From: a virus | IMG/VR virus record: IMGVR_UViG_3300027969_000130 | Span: 1-55,067 of that record | Length of the DNA stretch: 55,067 nucleotides | Reading direction: 5' to 3' (one strand) | In this document: in pieces, positions 49,224 to 55,067 of the stretch | Layout: each line of letters opens with the position of its first letter | Position numbering within the stretch: the first letter of the stretch is position 1 | Translations under genes and position numbers: made by a program | The notes under the pieces: model-generated | Seen by the model: only the letters and a program-made list of their open reading frames with translations | What the model was told of the DNA's origin: nothing | The model's database searches: none

Positions 49224-51071
49224 TTATTTTCCAAACATCTTGCTGAGGCCGTATCCAGAAGCCAATGCAGAGCCGAATTGCGACAATGGAGATGGCTGGT
49301 AGACGCTTGCAGGTCCGTTTGAAGTAGAGGTTGTAGAAGTAGGCACAGTCAGGCCACGAACAGATGCATTCAAGAAGGCAATGTTGTTGCGGTCGTACTC
49401 GCGTTGGTTGAGGAAGTCTTGATAAGCCTGATCCATCGAGCGCTGCGCTTGCTGCTGCTGAGTTGCTCCAGCTGCATCCAAAGCGCTGATATTCTGCATG
49501 CCCATCTGCTGGGTTTGTTGGCCAAGGGCACCCATTGCCTGGCCAGATTGCAACATGCGAGCAAAGTCCTGATTGGACAATGTTCCCATTTGCTGAGCAG
49601 CCTGAAGATTTTGGGTACCAGCTGCTCCTGCCAAGTTTCCTTGCATTTGACCAAGGGCACCCATTTGAGCACCTGCTTGACCGTATCTTGCAAGGTCTGC
49701 ACCTTCTAAGCCTGCAGCTGATTGGCCCATGGCCGCTTGCTGTTGAGCACCAGCCAACATGCGCTGATAGTCTGCAGCAGTTAAACCGGCCGCTGATTGA
49801 CCCATGGCTGCAGACTGCTGACCAGCCGCCAACATACGTTGCTGGTCTGCTGAAGAAAGCCCAGCCAGACTCTGACCAATTTGAGCTTGTTGACCAGAAG
49901 CAGAAAGTAAACGTTGTTGGTCTGCTGCAGACATACCCGCCAGACTCTGACCGATTTGAGCTTGTTGACCAGAAGCAGACAACATACGTTGGTAATCTGC
50001 CGCGGACATACCGGCTGCTTGTTGACCAAAACCAGCTTGCTGTTGAGCCGCTTGCAACTGACGAGCTTTGTCGGCCTGAAGTTGTTGACCGGCTTGTGAG
50101 TAGCCTGCTTGCAAGGCTTGAGACTGTTGAGCCAGAGTGGATTCTTGAGTATCACGCAAAGCGCGTCCAATAGCCTCACCGCTGCGACTACCACCAAACG
50201 TACCAGATTGAATGGCACGGTCGTTGATACTCGGCAGCAAGTTTTCTTTCAGGTTGCGGCCTGCTAATTCACCAATACGGTTGACCACTTGGTCTTGGTA
50301 TGGGTTCATGTAGTCCTGGATTCCACCCAAACCTGTTTGAGCACCTTGGCTAGACAGTTGAGAAGCTTGCTGCATATATGGACTTGCCATGCCTGCAGTG
50401 TCTGCTCCGCCTGCAATTGCGGTTCCCATGGCCGCTTGGTTTAGATAAGGCATTGCCAAGCCTGCTGTATTAGCAGATCCGGCAGCTGCTGTTCCCAAAG
50501 AGGCTTGATTCAGGTATGGCTGTGCAAGACTAGCAGTTCCACCAGCACCTTGCTGCGTATACCTATTTGCCTGATCAAAATATGGCTGTGCAAGTCCAGC
50601 AGTTCCCTGCATGGCTTGTCCGGTCAGCTGGTTGGCCTGGTTGAAGTACGGTTGTGCCAAGGCGCTTGTGTCGCCGTAGCTTTGACCAATCAGATTGCTT
50701 GCTTGTCCAATAGAACCAGAGGCAGCATTGTACGGGTTGTATTTAAGGGCCTCTGAGATGTACGGAGATGCCGCATTGACAGAGCTGCCAGCACCGGCGT
50801 TGTATATCGCATTTTGCGACATTTCCATCTGGGGTTGATAGGTACTTGCTAGATTTGCCGTGTTAGTGTATGCTTGATTTTGAAGCGGGTCAAAACCAGC
50901 AATCCTAGCCTGACTATACGGCTGATAAGGCTCTGCTGCAATCGAGTTAGCTCGACTGATCAAGCCCTGCGTATAGTCAGAATACCAGGCAGGAACGTTA
51001 GAGGTTGTCTCACCATACGTCGTGACCGACGCAGGTGGAGACCCCTGGAACAGAAAGTCCAGAACTCCCAT
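49224..51071 (-). CDS. Repeat-rich virion protein of the ejection block
   Basis: The protein has 615 residues. It has an N-terminal conserved part (MGVLDFLFQGSPPASVTTYG), then ~24-residue repeats with LAQPYFNQAN cores (~130-235), a connecting segment (QDQVVNRIGELAGRNLKENL) and ~23-residue repeats with AAGMSAADYQRML cores (~340-460). It is Gln/Ala rich, helical and poor in charge, so it may form long bundles or a trans-envelope tube. It lies beside the other ejection-type proteins. SD GAGGAG, ATG 51071. Confidence 0.65.
   Translation of the reverse strand: MGVLDFLFQGSPPASVTTYGETTSNVPAWYSDYTQGLISRANSIAAEPYQPYSQARIAGFDPLQNQAYTNTANLASTYQPQMEMSQNAIYNAGAGSSVNAASPYISEALKYNPYNAASGSIGQASNLIGQSYGDTSALAQPYFNQANQLTGQAMQGTAGLAQPYFDQANRYTQQGAGGTASLAQPYLNQASLGTAAAGSANTAGLAMPYLNQAAMGTAIAGGADTAGMASPYMQQASQLSSQGAQTGLGGIQDYMNPYQDQVVNRIGELAGRNLKENLLPSINDRAIQSGTFGGSRSGEAIGRALRDTQESTLAQQSQALQAGYSQAGQQLQADKARQLQAAQQQAGFGQQAAGMSAADYQRMLSASGQQAQIGQSLAGMSAADQQRLLSASGQQAQIGQSLAGLSSADQQRMLAAGQQSAAMGQSAAGLTAADYQRMLAGAQQQAAMGQSAAGLEGADLARYGQAGAQMGALGQMQGNLAGAAGTQNLQAAQQMGTLSNQDFARMLQSGQAMGALGQQTQQMGMQNISALDAAGATQQQQAQRSMDQAYQDFLNQREYDRNNIAFLNASVRGLTVPTSTTSTSNGPASVYQPSPLSQFGSALASGYGLSKMFGK
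49690..50040 (-). repeat. 69-bp coding repeats
   Basis: At least five tandem units of about 69 bp encode the AAGMSAADYQRML repeats. Two neighbouring units near 49870-50010 are nearly identical at the DNA level (TTTGAGCTTGTTGACCAGAA in both), so recent duplication or conversion is likely. Confidence 0.75.
50370..50690 (-). repeat. 72-bp coding repeats
   Basis: Several units of roughly 72 bp encode (L/M)A(Q/M)PY(F/L)(N/D)QA repeats in the same gene. They are more diverged than the 69-bp set. Confidence 0.65.
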
Positions 51072-51072
51072 A

Positions 51073-53139
51073 TTAAGCTCCTCTCAAATAGGACAGTGGG
51101 CTCTTGGCATTTGGGCTAATCTTGCCACCCGCAAGAGCTTTCCCTTTGTGTTGACGTAATTTTGATCTCATCTGGTCAAGCTTAGCTGCTCCTGCCTTTG
51201 AGGATCCATTGCCAAGCATTGCTACTGACTCTGCATCCATCACGTATTCGCCATCAGACAAGACAGCATTTACGTCATCAGAACGACCGTCCGCGCCACC
51301 ACCAATTCTCATGCTGTGCACTTGGCTAAGTCCGCCCATTGCTTTTGCTTGCATAGGAGGATTGCCATATTGATAGTAAGCCATCTTAGGATCACGAGGA
51401 CGTTGGGGCATCTGAGGACGTCCTTGCTGAGGCATTCCTTGAGGACCACCTTGAGGAGGCATTCCCTGTGGCATTCCTTGAGGACCACCTTGCATCATTG
51501 GAGGACGACCTTGAGCCATGCCTTGAGGACCACCTTGACCGGCAGCATGCTGCTGTGCCATGGCTTGCATCATTTGAGCACGACGAGGATCCTGCATTCC
51601 TTGAGCTTGACCACCCTGAGCAAAATGCTTCATTTGAATCAAGCCACCCATCTTGGCAGGTGTGGCAGGAGTCTGACCAGGGATTGGAACAGGCACAAAC
51701 TTAGTGTTCTGGAAGAATTGATGTTCTCCAGAATTTTGTTGACCTGCTTGACCATACTTAGAGATGTCTCCAGCATAGTTAGTCTTGTCGCGCATGTAGT
51801 TGTACAAGTCAAGGGACTTGGTGAAGTTCTTGTCTTGCGTGGAGCCTGGTTTTGGAGGAGTCTGATTAGGAGGACCGCCTCCGCCCCCAAGCAAGGTTGT
51901 TGCGCCAAGAGCTGCTGCTCCAAGAGTCCAAGGACTGGCTTCTTTAACCCAGTCAACCGCGCTTGTACCAACTTGCTTTGCCGCGTCAGTAAGGTTTCCG
52001 CTAGTGATGTTATCCCATACGCTAGGAATAGGAGGAGTTGTTGCTGGGTAATTTATTGGTTGCGGTGTTGGAGTGATACCACTTTGGCTCACTGTTACAT
52101 CTGGCGTTGGGCTGCCGTATGTGTTTCCATTTGCACCTTGGAAAGTGGTAGGAACACCATTCTCCATGTACTGAGGCAAACCAGGCATATCAACTGTTAA
52201 GCCTTGGCCACCACCCATACTAGCTAAGTTAGGAGCACTTGGAGGTTGCAGACCAGGGCCACCAGATGTACCTGGAGGAGTAAGGCTGAAGTCAGTCTGA
52301 CCCGTCAAATAGTTAGTGGTAGGAGCATCAATTCTAAATTCAGGAACCTTGAGACCAGGAGCACCATTACCACTTGACAAGCTGTAGTCAGGATTAAATG
52401 AGGTATCTAGGCCTGACTTAAACGTTGGCAATTCAGGTGCAGCTGGAGCATTAACCGTCTGCAAAGGACTAGGAGCTGGCGGCGGAATGTCAACAGTTGA
52501 CTGAGTTTGAAGCGGGGATGGAGGCGCAACTTCAGTAGTAACTGGAGGTAGTTCGTTTGCAGTAATTTGCGGACTTGGATTGGGTGGTCCAACTTCAGGC
52601 TGAATTGCCGGCAGATCAGTTGCAGTAATTTGCGGATTTGGAATTGGCGCGCCAACCTCAACACCAGGAGGGGGAATGTCAACACCAGGTGTTCCAATAT
52701 CCACATTTGAGAAGTTGTTATTCTGCGCAAGGAAGTCTCCAAGAACGTCTGTCTCAGGAGCAGGAATATCGCCTCCACCTGGGCCAAAGAATTCTGCACC
52801 AATGCCGGCTCCTGCGCCTGCCATCAAACCTCCCTTGATAGCCTCATCAAAGCTTTCACCTTGAACTAGGCCAGCTGCCGTGTTTGCCGCACCTGCAGCA
52901 ATACCAACACCAACAGCTGCAGACGTGCCAAAATAAGCTGCAGCCGCCGGTCCTAGGAACGTGGCAGCCGCTACCGTTGCAATTGCAGAAAGGGGATCAT
53001 CAAGAATAGGCTGGATGACATAATCATCAATTGCCTTACCAACGTCTTTGACAACGTCAATGACGCTTTCAACGACGCTACCAACGGCTTCAACTACGCC
53101 GCCAACAACGTCTTCAACAAAACTGGCTACTGCACCCAT
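51073..53139 (-). CDS. Membrane-active virion protein, Pro-rich, with SDGEYVMDAE motif
   Basis: The protein has 688 residues. The first 120 residues are strongly hydrophobic/amphipathic (VEDVVGGVVEAVGSVVES; AAATFLGPAAAAYFGTSAAV), suited to insertion in a membrane. A Pro-rich repeat region follows (~155-240), then a Gly-rich part with YGQAGQQNSGEHQFF and AQGGQ, and Met/Gln/Gly/Pro repeats. The C-terminal module LSDGEYVMDAESVAMLGNG and KLDQMRSKLRQHK is familiar from aquatic phage virion proteins. It begins by TAATG overlap with the GNAT-like gene. Probable ejection-channel component. Confidence 0.7.
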   Translation of the reverse strand: MGAVASFVEDVVGGVVEAVGSVVESVIDVVKDVGKAIDDYVIQPILDDPLSAIATVAAATFLGPAAAAYFGTSAAVGVGIAAGAANTAAGLVQGESFDEAIKGGLMAGAGAGIGAEFFGPGGGDIPAPETDVLGDFLAQNNNFSNVDIGTPGVDIPPPGVEVGAPIPNPQITATDLPAIQPEVGPPNPSPQITANELPPVTTEVAPPSPLQTQSTVDIPPPAPSPLQTVNAPAAPELPTFKSGLDTSFNPDYSLSSGNGAPGLKVPEFRIDAPTTNYLTGQTDFSLTPPGTSGGPGLQPPSAPNLASMGGGQGLTVDMPGLPQYMENGVPTTFQGANGNTYGSPTPDVTVSQSGITPTPQPINYPATTPPIPSVWDNITSGNLTDAAKQVGTSAVDWVKEASPWTLGAAALGATTLLGGGGGPPNQTPPKPGSTQDKNFTKSLDLYNYMRDKTNYAGDISKYGQAGQQNSGEHQFFQNTKFVPVPIPGQTPATPAKMGGLIQMKHFAQGGQAQGMQDPRRAQMMQAMAQQHAAGQGGPQGMAQGRPPMMQGGPQGMPQGMPPQGGPQGMPQQGRPQMPQRPRDPKMAYYQYGNPPMQAKAMGGLSQVHSMRIGGGADGRSDDVNAVLSDGEYVMDAESVAMLGNGSSKAGAAKLDQMRSKLRQHKGKALAGGKISPNAKSPLSYLRGA

Positions 53140-53594
53140 TATTGTGCTCCTTCACGTTTGTTTCCCAATTGCAAAGCAACTTGGTACTGCCCGTCTTTTA
53201 GCATTGTGACGTTATAGCCCATGCCGGGGTTAGGTGGTTGTTTAGCAACATTGCGGAAAATATTTATGAGGCTTTGGTCGCTGAACTGGGTGACCAGTGT
53301 GTCGAATCCTGCTTTATAAGCATCAACAACAAAAGCAAAACCAGAAGCTACAAAATTTGGGGCTGTATCTGCGTTTAATGCCCTGAACATGCCTTTGCGA
53401 GGTTCTGTTTTTGAACCATGCACAATGTAGACAGTATTGCCGTAGCGATAAAACTTGCTGTCAGGCATCTGCACCTCCTTTACAAAGGAAGCATACACGA
53501 ATTCCATCGGGTATTCAGATTTTGTATTCTCAGCGGCTACTTTAAGCACCTCGCCAAGATCTAGCATTTGTTGTCGGCTGTCTACGAGCGGCAT
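53139..53594 (-). CDS. GNAT-like small protein downstream of the ketosynthase
   Basis: The protein has 151 residues. The alpha/beta pattern (EYPMEFVYASFVKEVQMPD, YGNTVYIVHGSK, RALNADTAPNFVASGFAFVV, AYKAGFDTLVTQF) resembles GNAT-fold proteins found in phage virion modules (T7 gp13-like), but a clear acyl-CoA binding R/Q-x-x-G-x-G/A loop is not visible. It could be an acyltransferase using the phage ACP, or a structural relic. It lies three bases after the ketosynthase gene. SD GAGGATC, ATG 53594. Confidence 0.5.
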   Translation of the reverse strand: MPLVDSRQQMLDLGEVLKVAAENTKSEYPMEFVYASFVKEVQMPDSKFYRYGNTVYIVHGSKTEPRKGMFRALNADTAPNFVASGFAFVVDAYKAGFDTLVTQFSDQSLINIFRNVAKQPPNPGMGYNVTMLKDGQYQVALQLGNKREGAQ

Positions 53595-53596
53595 AA

Positions 53597-54718
53597 TTAG
53601 ATCCTCATGTTGAAAAGCGCAGCACTGAACACGTTGCCCATGCCAGCACTCAAGCTTAACACTGCCCCTTCAGGTGCTTCAATCGCCTCTGAGAGGAATA
53701 CATGATCCTCCTCACTACGATTCAAGATCCCAGGGACAGTTCCCTTTTCTAAATCATTGAACAGCAAGAGGGTCTCTAACAATCCGCTCGCTCCCATCGT
53801 ATGGCCGATTCGTTGCTTGTACGATGTTGCTACAAAATCACTCAAGAACCCTTCCAGCGCAGCTTTTTCAGCTTCGTTGTTAGATCTGGTACCGGTACCA
53901 TGAGTTTTTACGATTTTAATTTGTTCTGAGGAAATTTGACAAAGTTTGAGCGCGCCCTCGATAGCTCGTCTAAAACCTTGTCCATCTTCTCTTTGTCCAA
54001 TGGCGTTTTTTGCAACTTCAGTTGCTGTCCAGGCTGACAAAAGCTCTGCTCTTGCCCGCAATTTTGACCGCTTTAAAGCGTCTTCTGACTCAAATACGGC
54101 AAACGCGGCACCTTGACCTATATAGAACCCAAAGTTCTTGGAATCGAAGGCACTGGGGACCACCTGGTGAGTCTCGGCCATGCTTTCTGTCAGGGTTGCT
54201 TTAGCTTCTCCAAAGAATTGGAGGGTCATGTTGTTGACCTGGTCCTCAATAGCTAGTACAACTACCCGATCAAAGCCATAAAACTTGATCAGGGTCTGTA
54301 CGTCCATTAAGGCCTTGAGGCTAGATGTACAAGCGGTGGCATCCGTTGCTGTGTGATCAATCTCTCCGCACTGCGCAGCAACCCGACCAGCATAGATCTG
54401 GGTCAGGGACAATGGAAGGACCTTGTAGTTGTAGGTCCATTCATTTTCTCGATTGAGTTTGGCGCCTTCGTTGGCAAAATTGCTGTTGCCGGCGGCCAGA
54501 ATGAAGGCCGTTCGGCCTGGTTGTGTGTCTCGGAGGAGCTTTAAAAGCTCGGGGTCCAAGACCTTTTCAGCTACCTGATGGGCTGGATTGATCAAGCCTG
54601 TTTTGACCCTGTTGTAGGTCTCAGGAAACAGGTGAACCCTTTGGGGAAAGGTGTGATTCTCAAAAAGAGTCGTGTCCTCAGTGCACGCAGTGCGGCTTTC
54701 GGTGAGGAAGATTCTCAT
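53597..54718 (-). CDS. Beta-ketoacyl-ACP synthase-like enzyme (thiolase fold)
   Basis: The protein has 373 residues from ATG 54718, which overlaps the ACP stop (ATGA) behind AAGGGAG; a GTG nine bases earlier is less suitable. The whole condensing-enzyme triad is present: Cys130 in TACTSSLKAL, His273 in KTHGTGTRSNNEAE and His306 in RIGHTMGASG. The enzyme should take an acyl chain on Cys and condense it with a malonyl-ACP. It is slightly shorter than FabF (413 aa). Being inside the virion operon and coupled to an ACP is highly unusual. Confidence 0.9.
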   Translation of the reverse strand: MRIFLTESRTACTEDTTLFENHTFPQRVHLFPETYNRVKTGLINPAHQVAEKVLDPELLKLLRDTQPGRTAFILAAGNSNFANEGAKLNRENEWTYNYKVLPLSLTQIYAGRVAAQCGEIDHTATDATACTSSLKALMDVQTLIKFYGFDRVVVLAIEDQVNNMTLQFFGEAKATLTESMAETHQVVPSAFDSKNFGFYIGQGAAFAVFESEDALKRSKLRARAELLSAWTATEVAKNAIGQREDGQGFRRAIEGALKLCQISSEQIKIVKTHGTGTRSNNEAEKAALEGFLSDFVATSYKQRIGHTMGASGLLETLLLFNDLEKGTVPGILNRSEEDHVFLSEAIEAPEGAVLSLSAGMGNVFSAALFNMRI

Positions 54719-55005
54719 ACGAACCACTCCCTTGCTTGGTCTAGGTCAGCCGGTTGTCGGCGTCCCCATTCCTTCAGGAAGTTGAAAAGATCTTGCGGGG
54801 TCTCGCCCAGCATCTCTTTGCTTTTTTCGTCTTCTACGTCATAGATCTCGCAAAGGTAGACTGTGCACATCAGCATGTCAAGGCTGTCTAAGCCAGTTTC
54901 CTTAAGGATCATGTCCATCGAGTCAATTTGCCGAACCTCGCTATTGAAAGGCCTGGCTTTTTTAGCTACTTCATTCAGCAGCTGAATAAATTCTTGATCG
55001 GTCAT
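54715..55005 (-). CDS. Acyl carrier protein
   Basis: The protein has 96 residues, predicted as four helices. Ser41 in GLDSLDM is the phosphopantetheine attachment site of carrier proteins; an acidic helix II (MLMCTVYLCEIYDVEDE) follows, which normally docks partner enzymes. A short basic/aromatic C-terminal extension (KEWGRRQPADLDQAREWFV) is longer than in E. coli AcpP (78 aa). ATG 55005 overlaps the stop of the upstream gene (TAATG), and its own stop overlaps the ketosynthase start. Activation needs a host phosphopantetheinyl transferase, since none is encoded. Confidence 0.9.
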   Translation of the reverse strand: MTDQEFIQLLNEVAKKARPFNSEVRQIDSMDMILKETGLDSLDMLMCTVYLCEIYDVEDEKSKEMLGETPQDLFNFLKEWGRRQPADLDQAREWFV

Positions 55006-55067
55006 TAGTCCACCATTTGTACAAATCGTTGAGCCCAACTACGCCAGTCAGGAAAGTCAAATGGATT
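54924..55067. repeat. Right copy of the terminal redundancy
   Basis: Direct repeat of 1-144 (one mismatch). See the left copy. The true circular length is therefore about 54,923 bp. Confidence 0.95.
55005..55067 (-). CDS. 3' end of the 75-codon protein (redundant copy)
   Basis: The last 20 codons and stop of the small protein whose complete copy lies at 82-309. Sequence identical over this stretch. Confidence 0.9.
   Translation of the reverse strand, partial: NPFDFPDWRSWAQRFVQMVD

Noticed and set aside
53597-54718. Polyketide or fatty-acid gene cluster of bacterial origin (contamination)
   Set aside because: The ketosynthase and ACP are coupled by overlapping codons to phage tail and ejection genes on both sides, so they belong to the phage.
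1-55067. tRNA genes, rRNA genes and insertion sequences
   Set aside because: No tRNA-like cloverleaf, rRNA segment, transposase or terminal inverted repeat pair was recognised by eye; a covariance-model scan would be needed to exclude tRNAs fully.

Overview
The window is a complete, circularly assembled genome of a tailed bacteriophage. Bases 1-144 recur at 54924-55067 with one mismatch, so the unique circle is about 54,923 bp. The structural genes point to a podovirus with a P22-like tail machine: large and small terminase, a long portal protein with a Gln-rich coiled-coil tail, a scaffold, an HK97-type coat protein, a gp4-like connector, a gp10-like hub, several fibres and four large ejection-type proteins. 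I see no integrase, tRNA, CRISPR array or phage RNA polymerase. Shine-Dalgarno sites of the AAGGAG type and standard stop codons are used throughout. A Gram-negative, probably aquatic, proteobacterial host is plausible but cannot be proved from the sequence.

Layout. Almost everything is read leftward (minus strand) in two long operons. The late operon starts near 23.35 kb and runs left through terminase, portal, two small genes, GroES, scaffold, coat, KGG-motif proteins, connector, fibres, the lysis cassette, a tail adaptor and the tail hub. It then crosses the contig join into an acyl carrier protein, a ketosynthase, a GNAT-like protein and the ejection proteins, ending at 41.05 kb. The early/replication operon starts near 40.8 kb and runs left to 24.24 kb. 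It holds a DUF932 protein, a methyltransferase, a MazG-like pyrophosphohydrolase, a nucleotide kinase with a uracil-glycosylase-like tail, a thymidylate synthase/dCMP hydroxymethylase-family enzyme, dCMP deaminase, family A DNA polymerase, a nuclease, an SSB-like protein, an archaeo-eukaryotic-type primase, UvrD-like and SNF2-like helicases, and a run of very small genes. Only three genes read rightward: a 28-codon ORF and a putative zinc/HTH regulator near 23.7-24.2 kb, and a 63-codon gene at 27.4 kb.

Control signals. Both junctions between the two operons (23.4-23.57 kb and 40.9-41.07 kb) carry the same ~160 bp element, an inverted pair of a 45-bp motif made of CTATAG and AACAGAGTGTAT at a fixed 23-bp phase. 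Three further sites share GCGCGC, a 17-bp spacer and TAGAAT, and look like phage-specific early promoters. Terminator hairpins follow the early operon and the coat gene.

Most notable biology. (1) A translationally coupled ACP, ketosynthase and GNAT-like trio sits inside the virion operon with all catalytic residues intact, suggesting phage-directed acyl chemistry linked to the particle. (2) A nucleotide-metabolism cluster contains a thymidylate-synthase-like enzyme with Asp at the pyrimidine-specificity position, as in dCMP hydroxymethylases, next to a MazG-like enzyme and a kinase/glycosylase fusion. (3) Duplicated regulatory elements bracket the two transcription modules.
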